From Actinomycetospora sp. NBRC 106378 (lineage in GTDB: Bacteria; Actinomycetota; Actinomycetes; Mycobacteriales; Pseudonocardiaceae), in NCBI RefSeq assembly GCF_030269685.1, contig NZ_BSTT01000017.1, forward strand, positions 55,103-119,102: a DNA stretch of 64,000 nucleotides, written 5' to 3'. This document shows, one piece after another, positions 41,385 to 48,947 of the stretch. Made by a program: the position numbers and the translations under genes. A model generated the notes under the pieces. That model ran no database searches and had not been told where the DNA came from. It saw only the letters and a program-made list of their open reading frames with translations. Every line of letters begins with the position of its first letter. Positions within the stretch are counted from its first letter, which is position 1.

Positions 41385-41639
41385 ATGAAGGCAGTCACCT
41401 GGCAGAAGCCCGACGAGGTGCGGGTGCTGACGATGTTCGACAAGGGCATCCGGCTCGCGATGGGCCAGGCGCACGTCAAGCAGTGGGTCCCCGAGATCCT
41501 GCCGCTGCTGACCGACGACGACCCGCTCGGCGTCCACGACCTCGAGACGCACGCGCTGCCGCTCGACGAGGCCGCGCACGGGTACGAGATCTTCCAGAAG
41601 AAGCAGGACGGGGCGATCAAGGTGGTGCTCAAGCCGTAG
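41385..41639 (+). pseudogene. Zinc alcohol dehydrogenase with internal deletion (84 aa remain)
   Basis: The first about 14 residues (MKAVTWQKPDEVRV) match the N-terminus of glutathione-independent formaldehyde-dehydrogenase-like zinc enzymes. The remaining 70 (TMFDKGIRLAMGQAHVKQWV, then PLGVHDLETHALPLDEAAHG and GAIKVVLKP) match their C-terminus. The whole nucleotide-binding and catalytic middle, about 300 residues, is missing, with the frame preserved. It cannot be a functional dehydrogenase. The start retains GGGAG upstream and may still be translated. The MBL-fold gene is immediately upstream. Confidence 0.8.
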
Positions 41640-41653
41640 GTGGCGTGCGGCCT

Positions 41654-41697
41654 CGTGAGTCCTTCTCCGTGTCCTGGCACGCATGAGTGCTCAGAGG
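41654..41697. repeat. Degenerate relative of the palindrome at 4371-4416
   Basis: CGTGAGTCCTTCTCCGTG and GGCACGCATGAGTGCTCAG align with the complement of the 4371-4416 element, conserving the CTTCTCCGTG, GGCACG and AGTGCTCA blocks. It lies between the deleted alcohol dehydrogenase and the next gene. Confidence 0.6.
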
Positions 41698-41713
41698 CGT
41701 TTACGCACCTGGC

Positions 41714-42667
41714 GTGATCGTCCACCCGTCGGCCGTGCTCGAGGTCCACACCGTGCCGCCGGGGCTGTCCGAGGTACTCGACGATCTCGCCGCGGCCCCG
41801 GACACCGCAGGCCGGTGGCGGGTGCTGGCCGCTCTGGGAGCGCGCGACCTGGTCGCCGCCCGGCTCGCGGAGGCCCACGCCGACGCCACCGGCATCCTCC
41901 GCCAGCTCGGCGGTGAGCCGCCCGGACCGGACTCGCTGTGGGGGGTGTGGGCCGCCCGGGCGCCGCACGCGGTGGTCGAGGCGGACCACGGCCCCGACGG
42001 GTGGACGCTGAGCGGCGCCTCGCCCTGGAGTTCGGGCAGTGACCGGTGCACCGACGCCCTGGTCGTCGCGGGCGACCGCCTCTTCGCGGTCCGGCTCGAC
42101 CGGCCCACCGTGGTCGCGGGCGAGGACCCGTGGCGCGGGCTCGGGATGGCCGGGTCCGGCACCACGACCGTCCGGTTCCACCACACCCCGGCGCGCCCGG
42201 TCGGCGAGCCCGGCGACTACCTGGACCGTCCCGGCTTCTGGCACGCCGCGGCCGGCGTCGCCGCCGTGTGGTTCGGCGGCGCGGTGGGGGCCACGGACCC
42301 ACTGCGTCGTCGAGTCCGTGACGGGCGCGGGGACGCGCACGACGCCGCTCACCTCGGTCGGGTCGATGCCGCGCTCGGGGCCGCCGCCGCGCTGCTGCGG
42401 GAGGCCGCGGCGGCGGCGGACGCGGACGTCGACACGGTCGACGCCGCCCGCCGGCGGGCCCTGGTGGTCCGCGCGACCGTGGAGGTCGCGGTCGAGACCG
42501 CGCTGCGCAGCACCGGCCGGGCGACCGGCCCCGGTCCGCTGGCCCACGACGCCCGGCACGCGCGCCACGTCGCCGACCTCGAGGTCTACGTCCGGCAGAG
42601 CCACGCCGAACGCGACCTCGCCACGCTCGGCGGCCTCGCCGCCACGGCCCCGGAGGTGACGCTGTGA
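41714..42667 (+). CDS. Acyl-CoA dehydrogenase-like protein of a sugar-modifying cluster (317 aa)
   Basis: The sequence has ACAD features: a middle region WTLSGASPWSSGSDRCTDAL and GLGMAGSGTTTVRFHHTPAR, and a C-terminal helical domain (VVRATVEVAVETALRSTGRA, then HVADLEVYVRQSHAERDLAT). The N-terminal domain is abbreviated relative to the usual 380 aa. It starts a four-gene chain of overlapping genes with PIG-L, NodS-like and GT2, which is unusual for ACADs and implies a role in modifying an acyl or sugar product. The start (GTG 41714 or GTG 41687) is uncertain. Confidence 0.7.
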   Translation: MIVHPSAVLEVHTVPPGLSEVLDDLAAAPDTAGRWRVLAALGARDLVAARLAEAHADATGILRQLGGEPPGPDSLWGVWAARAPHAVVEADHGPDGWTLSGASPWSSGSDRCTDALVVAGDRLFAVRLDRPTVVAGEDPWRGLGMAGSGTTTVRFHHTPARPVGEPGDYLDRPGFWHAAAGVAAVWFGGAVGATDPLRRRVRDGRGDAHDAAHLGRVDAALGAAAALLREAAAAADADVDTVDAARRRALVVRATVEVAVETALRSTGRATGPGPLAHDARHARHVADLEVYVRQSHAERDLATLGGLAATAPEVTL

Positions 42668-43395
42668 CCCCTCGCGATCTGACCGGCACCGGCACGTCGG
42701 AGCAGGACTGGCAGGCCTCCGGCGTCCTCGCCGCCCTCCCCCGTGTCACGCCCGCGGACGTGCGCCCGGCCGGGCGGGTCGTCGTCCTCGCCCCCCATCC
42801 CGACGACGAGACGCTCGGCGTCGGCGCCACGCTCGCGACGTGGGCCCGCGCCGGCGCGGCGGTGACCGTCCTCGCCGTCACCGACGGCGAGGCGAGCCAT
42901 CCCGGCAGCCCCACCCTCTCCCCCGCCCGACTGGTGGAGCGCCGCGTCGCGGAACGCACCGCCGCCCTGCACCGGCTCGGGCTCGCCGGGGCGCCCGTCG
43001 TCCGGGCCGGCCTCCCCGACGGTGGGGTGGCCGACCGCCGCGCCGACCTCGCCGCCCTGCTCACGGACCTCGTCTCCCCCGGCGACACCCTGCTCGCCCC
43101 GGTCCCCGGCGACGGTCACCCCGACCACGACGCCGTCGCCGACGTCGCCGCGGACGCCGGCGTGCCGGTCCTGGGGTACGCCGTGTGGTGGTGGCACTGG
43201 GCGGCGGCCGGTGAGCTGCCCCCGGGTGCGGTCGTGATCGGGCCCGACGAGGCGGCCCGCGAGGCCAAGCGGGACGCGGTGAGCTGCTTCCGCACCCAGG
43301 TCGAGCCGCTCTCCGACCACCCCGCCGACGCCGCGATCCTGCCGCCGCCGGTGCTGGAGCGCCTGCTGCGCCACGAGGAGGTGCTGTGGAGATGA
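42664..43395 (+). CDS. PIG-L family deacetylase (243 aa)
   Basis: PIG-L/LmbE enzymes remove N-acetyl groups from GlcNAc-type sugars using zinc. The motif VVVLAPHPDDETLGVGATLA carries the PHPDDE zinc ligands, and GHPDHDAVADVA carries a downstream His pair (the HPDH region). GTG 42664 overlaps the upstream stop by four bases. The position between an ACAD and a NodS-like methyltransferase suggests that it deacetylates a sugar, which would then be N-methylated. MshB is a family member, but the neighbourhood differs. Confidence 0.85.
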   Translation: MTPRDLTGTGTSEQDWQASGVLAALPRVTPADVRPAGRVVVLAPHPDDETLGVGATLATWARAGAAVTVLAVTDGEASHPGSPTLSPARLVERRVAERTAALHRLGLAGAPVVRAGLPDGGVADRRADLAALLTDLVSPGDTLLAPVPGDGHPDHDAVADVAADAGVPVLGYAVWWWHWAAAGELPPGAVVIGPDEAAREAKRDAVSCFRTQVEPLSDHPADAAILPPPVLERLLRHEEVLWR

Positions 43396-43994
43396 CCAGC
43401 CTGCCGCGCCAGCACTTCGACGACCTGTGGGCCGCCGAGGCGGACCCGTGGGGCCTCGAGTCGTCCTGGTACGAGGACCGCAAGCGCGCCCTGGTGACGG
43501 CAGCGCTGCCCGATGCGCAGTACCGCCGGGCGGCGGAGCCGGGGTGCGCGGGAGGTGCGCTGTCGGTGCTGCTCGCACCGCGCTGCGCCGAACTGGTCTG
43601 CACCGACGTCAGCGCCACCGCCGTCGCCCGGGCCCGCGGTCGGCTCGCCGGCTTCGACCACGTCACGGTCGAGCGGACGGCGGCGTTCCCGCCGGGCCGG
43701 TTCGACCTCGTCGTCGTCTCCGAGCTCGCCTACTACTTCGGGCAGGCCGACCGGGACGCCTTCTGGGCCCGCGTGGTCGACGCGCTCGAACCGGGCGGGA
43801 CCCTGCTGGCCGTGCACTGGATCCGTCCGGCACCGGAGTACCCGGTCGACGGGAACCGGGTGCACGACGAGCTGGCCACCCTCCCCGGCCTGGGGCGCGT
43901 CGCTGAGCACCGGGAGGCCGACTTCCGGCTCGACGTGCTCGCCCGGACGCCCCCGGCGGTCCGGTCGGTGGCGCAGCGGGTGGGCCTGCGGTGA
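43392..43994 (+). CDS. NodS-like SAM-dependent methyltransferase (200 aa)
   Basis: ATG 43392 overlaps the upstream stop by four bases. The start EMTSLPRQHFDDLWAAEADP, then PWGLESSWYEDRKRALVTAA is the NodS (PF05401) signature. The SAM motif is AEPGCAGGALSVLLAPRCAE, and later EPGGTLLAVHW. NodS N-methylates the deacetylated end of chito-oligosaccharides in rhizobia; in actinobacteria its substrate is unknown. Paired here with a PIG-L deacetylase and a GT2 enzyme. Confidence 0.85.
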   Translation: MTSLPRQHFDDLWAAEADPWGLESSWYEDRKRALVTAALPDAQYRRAAEPGCAGGALSVLLAPRCAELVCTDVSATAVARARGRLAGFDHVTVERTAAFPPGRFDLVVVSELAYYFGQADRDAFWARVVDALEPGGTLLAVHWIRPAPEYPVDGNRVHDELATLPGLGRVAEHREADFRLDVLARTPPAVRSVAQRVGLR

Positions 43995-44665
43995 CGGTGC
44001 TCGGGGTGGTGGTGCCCGTCCACGACGAGGAGGTGCTGCTCGGCGGGTGCCTCGAGGCGCTGGCCCGGGCGGCCCGGTGGGTGCGCGGCAGCGCGGAGGT
44101 GCGCACCGTCGTCGTGCTCGACTCGTGCCGCGACGCCAGCCGGGAGATCGCGCGCGAGTACGACGTCGACCTGGTCGCCTTGGCGGCCCGCAACGTCGGG
44201 GCGGCCCGCGACGCCGGGTTCCGGGCGCTGCTCGACGCGCCGGGCGCGGTACCGGACTGGATCGCCACGACCGACGCCGACTCCCACGTGCCGCCGGACT
44301 GGCTGCTCGCGCAGCTCGCGGCGTACGAACGCGGCGCCGACGCCCGGGTCGGCGCGGTGTACGTCGACGACTGGGACGACCACGGTCGCTCCGCCCGGGA
44401 GTGGTTCCGCACCGTCTACGACACGGCCGCCGATCCGCACCCGCACGTCCACGGCGCCAACCTCGGCGTGCGCCGCGAGGCCTACGAGCGCTGTGGCGGC
44501 TTCCGGGGGCTGGCGGTCGGCGAGGACGTCGCGCTGGTGGCCGCGCTGGACGCCGACGGCGCGGTGCACCGCTCGCGGCGCAGCCCCGTGCTCACCAGCG
44601 GCCGCCGCCTCGCCCGCGCGGCCGGGGGCTTCGCCACCCGGCTGGGCGAGCTGGAGGCGGGCTGA
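43991..44665 (+). CDS. GT2-family glycosyltransferase (224 aa)
   Basis: The GT-A start LGVVVPVHDEEVLLGGCLEA, the metal-binding TTDADSHVPPDWLLAQLAAY (DxD) and NLGVRREAYERCGGFRGLAV, then EDVALVAALDAD are classic GT2 features. GTG 43991 overlaps the upstream stop by four bases. It lacks the membrane helices of processive synthases and so should be a soluble or peripheral transferase. It is the last gene of the ACAD/PIG-L/NodS/GT2 chain. Confidence 0.87.
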   Translation: MTVLGVVVPVHDEEVLLGGCLEALARAARWVRGSAEVRTVVVLDSCRDASREIAREYDVDLVALAARNVGAARDAGFRALLDAPGAVPDWIATTDADSHVPPDWLLAQLAAYERGADARVGAVYVDDWDDHGRSAREWFRTVYDTAADPHPHVHGANLGVRREAYERCGGFRGLAVGEDVALVAALDADGAVHRSRRSPVLTSGRRLARAAGGFATRLGELEAG

Positions 44666-44677
44666 CCGGCGGTCGCC

Positions 44678-45169
44678 TCAGGAGGCGAGGCCCGAGTTCC
44701 GTCCGGACTCCGCGGTCGAGTCGTCGAGCATCGTGTCGGCGGCCTCGGCGTCGCCCGACCCCTCGGTGGCGACGGCGCGCGCCGCGGTGGTGTCGAAGTA
44801 CAGCCGCACCTCGTCCACGGTGTCGCCCGCGAGGTCGATCACGGTCGCCCCGACGTAGCGGACCGGCTGCCCGTCGTGGTGGTGCCCGGTGCTGACCCAC
44901 TCGAGGACCGCGCGCGCGTCGGTCTCGGTGACCGTGGTGAAGTGCGAGGTGATGTCGGCGTAGGTCCGCCGGTAGGCGTCCCAGAACGTCCGGGCGCCGT
45001 CCGGGCCGGTGGAGGAGTGCGCCGCACCCGAGCTCGTCCAGCGGGTGTCGTCGGTGGCGAGCTCCGCCATCGCCCCGGTCTCGCCGTCCTGCTCGACCTC
45101 GCGCAGCGCGTCCACGAAACGGCGGGCGGTGGCCGAGGCCAGCAGTGTCTCGGCGCCTTCCGATGCCAT
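44678..45169 (-). CDS. SnoaL/NTF2-like protein (163 aa)
   Basis: The cone-shaped NTF2-like fold is suggested by FVDALREVEQDGETGAMAEL, then DDTRWTSSGAAHSSTGPDGA and FWDAYRRTYADITSHFTTVT. The C-terminus adds an acidic tail (DAEAADTMLDDSTAESGRN) not usual for the fold. ATG 45169 has GGGAGGG upstream. It converges with the GT2 gene, 12 bp apart. Role unknown. Confidence 0.75.
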   Translation of the reverse strand: MASEGAETLLASATARRFVDALREVEQDGETGAMAELATDDTRWTSSGAAHSSTGPDGARTFWDAYRRTYADITSHFTTVTETDARAVLEWVSTGHHHDGQPVRYVGATVIDLAGDTVDEVRLYFDTTAARAVATEGSGDAEAADTMLDDSTAESGRNSGLAS

Positions 45170-45231
45170 CAGGTCGTCCCTCCCGGGGGTTCGATGTGTT
45201 CACCGCCGGGTGTGCTCCCGGCGGGCAGCGA

Positions 45232-45275
45232 CAAACGTGATGCGGCGTGGGTCGCGCCGGACCGAGCCACGTTTG
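45232..45275. promoter_or_regulatory. Inverted CAAACGTG/CACGTTTG pair between divergent genes
   Basis: Exact 8-bp inverted arms are separated by 28 bp in the divergent region between the SnoaL-like gene and the membrane protein gene. Both arms read outward as CACGTTTGYCG toward each gene, which may be a shared minus-35-type or regulator element. Confidence 0.35.
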
Positions 45276-45410
45276 CCGTGGTGTCGCGATCGGTGACCCG
45301 TGGGCCCGGCCGACCCGTCGTGGGCGGCCGCGACCGGCGTCGACGCTCCATCCCCGCGGCGCCGACGCATGCACGCACCCCTCGGGGTGCGTCTCGCGAG
45401 GGGATCACTC

Positions 45411-45971
45411 ATGACCGACATGGAGACCGACACCCGCACCACGGGCACCCGGGGCGAGCACCCGACGGGCGGCGGCCACAGCACCGTGCGCTGGAGCGCC
45501 GCCTGGGTGGGCGCGCTCACCGCGGTTCCCGTCTTCCTCGTCCTGCAACTGCTCGTCGTCGCGTTCGGCTGGATCACGCCCGGCTCCGACGGCGACACGA
45601 ACGGCGGCATCGTCTCGGCGGTCCTCGGGGTCATCGCGCTCGCCGTCGGCGGCGCGGCCTCCGGGGCCGCGGGCAGCCGCTCCCCCTCGTCGACCGCCCT
45701 CCTCGAGGGCGCCGCCGTCTGGGCGCTCGCCGTCGTGGGCCTCATCGCCCTCGGCGTGGCCGGCGCCGGGGCGATCCTCGGCGCGGCGGGCGGGCTCACC
45801 GGGGTGGTCGTCGACACCACGCCACCCGTCGACCCCGCGACCGCGGCGGACGCCGTCCGCAGCGGTGCCGGCTGGGCCGCGGTCTGGCTCGGGGTCTCGT
45901 TCCTCGCCGCCGTCGGCGGCGCGGCGGCCACCCGCGACCGCGTCCACGGCCGCACCGACGCGCGGCGCTGA
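45411..45971 (+). CDS. Multi-pass membrane protein (186 aa)
   Basis: Four hydrophobic segments are seen (for example VGALTAVPVFLVLQLLVVAF, GIVSAVLGVIALAVGGAASG and LLEGAAVWALAVVGLIALGV), flanked by a charged N-terminus. The pattern resembles small actinobacterial YrzE/TIGR04086-type membrane proteins, but I cannot name a function. ATG 45411 follows GAGGGG. A strong hairpin follows the stop. Confidence 0.6.
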   Translation: MTDMETDTRTTGTRGEHPTGGGHSTVRWSAAWVGALTAVPVFLVLQLLVVAFGWITPGSDGDTNGGIVSAVLGVIALAVGGAASGAAGSRSPSSTALLEGAAVWALAVVGLIALGVAGAGAILGAAGGLTGVVVDTTPPVDPATAADAVRSGAGWAAVWLGVSFLAAVGGAAATRDRVHGRTDARR

Positions 45972-45981
45972 CCTCCGGCAC

Positions 45982-46025
45982 CGCGCACCCGTCGTCGGGA
46001 ACTCCTTCCCGACGGCGGGTGCGCG
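45982..46025. terminator. 20-bp-arm hairpin built from the CCCGTCGTCGGGAA motif
   Basis: Arm 45982-46001 (CGCGCACCCGTCGTCGGGAA) and arm 46006-46025 are inverted with one G:T-type difference and a CTCC loop. It lies 11 bp after the membrane protein stop and 27 bp before the kinase start, so it can act as a terminator. Confidence 0.85.
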
Positions 46026-46051
46026 TGCGTCGGACGTGGTCGACTCCTCAC

Positions 46052-46468
46052 GTGGCGGAGGTCGTGCTGCTGATCGGGCTGCAGGCGTGCGGGAAGACGA
46101 CGTACTACCGCGGCGTCCTGGCCGCCACCCACGTCCTGGTGTCCAAGGACGCGATGCCGCGCTCCGCGCGCGGGAAGGAGGCGCGGCTGCTCCGGGACCT
46201 CGGGGCGGCGCTGGAGGCGGGCCACGACGTGTGCGTCGACAACACCCAGCCGTCGGCCGCGGAGCGTGCCGGGGTGATCGGGGCGGCGCGGGTGGCCGGT
46301 GCCCGGGTGGTCGGGCACTGGTGGCGGCCCGACCTGCCGCTCTCGCTGGAGCGCAACGCCCGCCGCGCCGAGCCGATCCCCCTGGTCGGGCTGTACGCGG
46401 CGTCGGCCCGGTGGGAGGAACCGCGCCTCGCCGAGGGCTTCGACGACCTGGTCGAGCACGGGTCGTGA
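46052..46468 (+). CDS. P-loop kinase-like ATPase (138 aa)
   Basis: The Walker A motif is GLQACGKTTYYRGVLAATHV. The protein resembles AAA_33/polynucleotide-kinase-like P-loop proteins: later motifs VSKDAMPRSARGKEARLLRD and DVCVDNTQPSAAERAGVIGA fit the nucleoside-monophosphate-kinase-like fold with an Asp after the hydrophobic strand. It ends soon after the lid region. GTG 46052 is chosen; an upstream GTG lies in the hairpin. Substrate unknown. The stop codon abuts the 65-nt repeat. Confidence 0.75.
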   Translation: MAEVVLLIGLQACGKTTYYRGVLAATHVLVSKDAMPRSARGKEARLLRDLGAALEAGHDVCVDNTQPSAAERAGVIGAARVAGARVVGHWWRPDLPLSLERNARRAEPIPLVGLYAASARWEEPRLAEGFDDLVEHGS

Positions 46469-46547
46469 GATCTCGTCGAGCCGCGCGAAGTGCTCGCTCA
46501 GCGATCACCTCGCGCGGCTCGTCGGGATCTTCCCGACGACGGGTACC
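46468..46547 (+). repeat. 65-nt structured palindromic repeat, copy 2, plus motif
   Basis: Positions 46468-46532 are the second copy of the element at 38049-38113 (AGATCTCGTCGAGCCGCGCG through CGTCGGGATCTTC). Its outer 12-bp stem (CGAGCCGCGCGA) is perfect. The adjoining TTCCCGACGACGGGT (46530-46544) is another copy of the short dispersed motif. Confidence 0.85.
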
Positions 46548-46663
46548 GCCGGCGGCGATCCCCCGTTTCACCCCGTGGCGGCAGCGGTCACCCGCGCGGC
46601 ACGCGGGCCCGCCGATGGATCTCGCCAGTCCGGCCCGACGCCCCGTCCCCGGGAGGACCCACC

Positions 46664-47215
46664 ATGGGCACAGGCGAGACCGGCTCGGACGACGTCCCCG
46701 TCGACCTCGTGCGGGCGCGGCACCACACCCTCGGGGCCGGCCACGACGAACGCCGGGGACGCCGGCTCGGATGTGGCCGGGGTCACGGAGCAGCGGGACC
46801 GCCTCGCCCGCGCCGGCCGAAGACCCCGTCGACGGACGCCCCGTGCACGGGCCGTCCGCTCGTCCTCGGGCTGCTCGCGGCCGCCACCGTGCCGGGCGAC
46901 GCGGTGTCCGCGCTGGCGCGCACCGTCGCCGCGCGGCTCGCGCTGGAGACCGGCCTGCAGGTCGACTGGGAGAGCGGCGCCGGCGGGACCGGCGACGACG
47001 GGTGGGACCTCACCCTCGCGGTGGTCGCGCTCCCCTCCATCGCCGGCGGCCAGCCCCTGGTCACCCGCCGGCCCGACGGCCGGTGCGGGTCGGCGCTCGT
47101 CGGCCTGCCCGTGACCGCCACGGCGCCGCCGCACCCCGACGCGGTGCTCGGCGATGTCGCCGACCGGCTCGTCGACACCCTGCGCGCCAGCCGCTTCCTA
47201 CCCTGGAGAGCATGA
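46664..47215 (+). CDS. Hypothetical protein, possibly frameshifted (183 aa)
   Basis: GGGAGG precedes ATG 46664. The C-terminal part (VLGLLAAATVPGDAVSALAR, then AARLALETGLQVDWESGAGG and DAVLGDVADRLVDTLRASRF) looks like a real folded domain. Between about 46740 and 46840 the GC-rich third positions switch to other frames (NAGDAGSDVAGVTEQRDRLA and then PAEDPVDGRPVHGP), suggesting one or two small indels. The stop overlaps the next gene by four bases. I do not recognise a family. Confidence 0.45.
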   Translation: MGTGETGSDDVPVDLVRARHHTLGAGHDERRGRRLGCGRGHGAAGPPRPRRPKTPSTDAPCTGRPLVLGLLAAATVPGDAVSALARTVAARLALETGLQVDWESGAGGTGDDGWDLTLAVVALPSIAGGQPLVTRRPDGRCGSALVGLPVTATAPPHPDAVLGDVADRLVDTLRASRFLPWRA

Positions 47216-48843
47216 GCGCCGCGTACACCGCCCCCGGCCCGTCCGGCGCCGGCGACCGGGTCGATGCCGTGGTGGTCGGCGCGGGTCACAACGGGCTGGT
47301 CGCGGCGAACCTCCTCGCGGACGCCGGGTGGGAGGTGCTGGTCCTCGAGGCCACCGACACCCCGGGCGGGGCGACCCGCAGCGCCGACCTGGCCGCCCCC
47401 GGATGGCGCACCGACCTCGGCAGCGCGTTCCACCCGTTGGGTGCCGCCTCGCCGGTGCTGCGCGGGCTGGAGCTGGAGCGGTACGGGCTGCGGTGGAGCC
47501 ACGCGCCGCAGCCCCTCGCCCACGTCCTGCCCGACGACCGTGCGGCGGTCATCTCCCGGGACCTCGACGCCACCGCGTCCGGCCTGGACGCGTTCGCGCC
47601 CGGGGACGGCGACGCCTGGCGTCGGCTCGCGGCGCAGTGGCAGCAGCTGCGCGACCCGTTGCTCGGCGCCCTGCTCGGTCCGTTCCCGCCGGTGCGCGGC
47701 GGGCTCCGGCTGCTGCGCGCGACGGGCTCGCCGGACCTCCTGCGTCTCGTGCGCCGCCTGCTGCTGCCCGCCCTGCGGTTCGGGGTCGAGGAGTTCCGCG
47801 GGGAGGGCGCGCGGGCCCTGGTGGCGGGCAACGCGATGCACGCCGACGTCCCGCCCACCGGATCGGGCAGCACCGCGTTCGGCTGGCTGCTCTCGATGCT
47901 CGCCCAGGACGTCGGGTTCCCGGTCCCGGTCGGGGGCTCCGGGTCGCTGGCCGCGGCGCTCGTCGCCCGGCTCGAGGCCCGGGGCGGCCGGGTCGAGACG
48001 GGCCGGCCGGTCGCGGAGGTCCTCGTCGAGCGCGGCGTCGCCGTCGGAGTGGCCGACGGGGCGGGCGGCTCGGTCCGCGCCAGGCGGGCCGTCCTCGCCG
48101 ACGTGCCCGCGCCGGTCCTCTACCGCGACCTCGTGGGGTGCGGCCACCTGCCGTCACGTCTGCGTGCCGACCTCGACCGGTTCCAGTGGGACCACGCCGT
48201 GCTCAAGGTCGACTGGGCGCTCTCCGGGCCGGTGCCGTGGACCGCCCGCGGTGCGCGGGACGCCGGCACGGTGCACGTCGGGGCGGACACGACCGGCCTG
48301 GTCGACCTCGGCGCCGACCTCGCGGCCGGCCGGGTGCCGGAAGCGCCCTACCTGATCCTCGGTCAGCTCACGACCGCCGACCCCACCCGCTCGCCTTGCG
48401 GGACCGAGTCGCTGTGGAGCTACACGCGGGTCCCCCACGACGCGCTGCGCGGCCCCGGGGAGGTCGACGCCCACGTGGCCCGGATGGAGGCCGTGCTCGC
48501 ACGACACGCGCCCGGGTTCGCCGACCTCGTGGTGGGCCGCGCGGTGTCCGGCCCGGACGAGCTGCAGCACCAGAACCCGGGCCTGGTCCGCGGTGCGCTC
48601 ATGGCCGGGACCGCCTCACCCCACCAGCAGCTCGTGTTCCGCCCGACCCCGGGGCTCGGGCGCCCCGACACCGTGATCGACCGGCTCTTCCTGTCCGGCG
48701 CCTCCGCGCACCCGGGCGGCGCGGTGCACGGCGGCCCCGGAGCCGCCGCCGCCCGGGCGGCGCTCGCCCGGGGCGGGCGGCTCGGTCCGGCGTACGCAGC
48801 GGCGATCCGGGCCGGTCACCGCGTGGTGCACGGGTCCGGCTGA
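47212..48843 (+). CDS. FAD-dependent oxidoreductase, phytoene-dehydrogenase-like (543 aa)
   Basis: The N-terminus DAVVVGAGHNGLVAANLLAD, then GWEVLVLEATDTPGGATRSA is the canonical FAD-binding site of the phytoene desaturase/amine oxidase superfamily. A C-terminal motif VIDRLFLSGASAHPGGAVHG contains the conserved FAD-contacting end. Overall it resembles actinobacterial CrtI-like NAD(P)/FAD oxidoreductases of unknown substrate; no other carotenoid gene is in the window. ATG 47212 overlaps the preceding stop. Confidence 0.85.
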   Translation: MSAAYTAPGPSGAGDRVDAVVVGAGHNGLVAANLLADAGWEVLVLEATDTPGGATRSADLAAPGWRTDLGSAFHPLGAASPVLRGLELERYGLRWSHAPQPLAHVLPDDRAAVISRDLDATASGLDAFAPGDGDAWRRLAAQWQQLRDPLLGALLGPFPPVRGGLRLLRATGSPDLLRLVRRLLLPALRFGVEEFRGEGARALVAGNAMHADVPPTGSGSTAFGWLLSMLAQDVGFPVPVGGSGSLAAALVARLEARGGRVETGRPVAEVLVERGVAVGVADGAGGSVRARRAVLADVPAPVLYRDLVGCGHLPSRLRADLDRFQWDHAVLKVDWALSGPVPWTARGARDAGTVHVGADTTGLVDLGADLAAGRVPEAPYLILGQLTTADPTRSPCGTESLWSYTRVPHDALRGPGEVDAHVARMEAVLARHAPGFADLVVGRAVSGPDELQHQNPGLVRGALMAGTASPHQQLVFRPTPGLGRPDTVIDRLFLSGASAHPGGAVHGGPGAAAARAALARGGRLGPAYAAAIRAGHRVVHGSG

Positions 48844-48866
48844 ACCCTGGGCGCTGACGGTCGCCG

Positions 48867-48892
48867 GTTGCCACGGCGTCCCCGCCGGGTAC
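48867..48892 (+). promoter_or_regulatory. Candidate sigma-B-like promoter upstream of hemerythrin
   Basis: GTTGCC, 14 bases, GGGTAC resembles the actinobacterial stress consensus GTTT-n15-GGGTAT. It lies 56-81 bp upstream of the hemerythrin start. Confidence 0.4.
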
Positions 48893-48947
48893 GCGGCCTG
48901 CGGTTGACCCCTCAGCCGTCCTGGTCCGTGACGTCAGGAGGGGTCCT

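Noticed and set aside
42664..43395. MshB (mycothiol deacetylase)
   Set aside because: Same PIG-L family, but coupling to NodS-like and GT2 genes and the shorter length argue against MshB.
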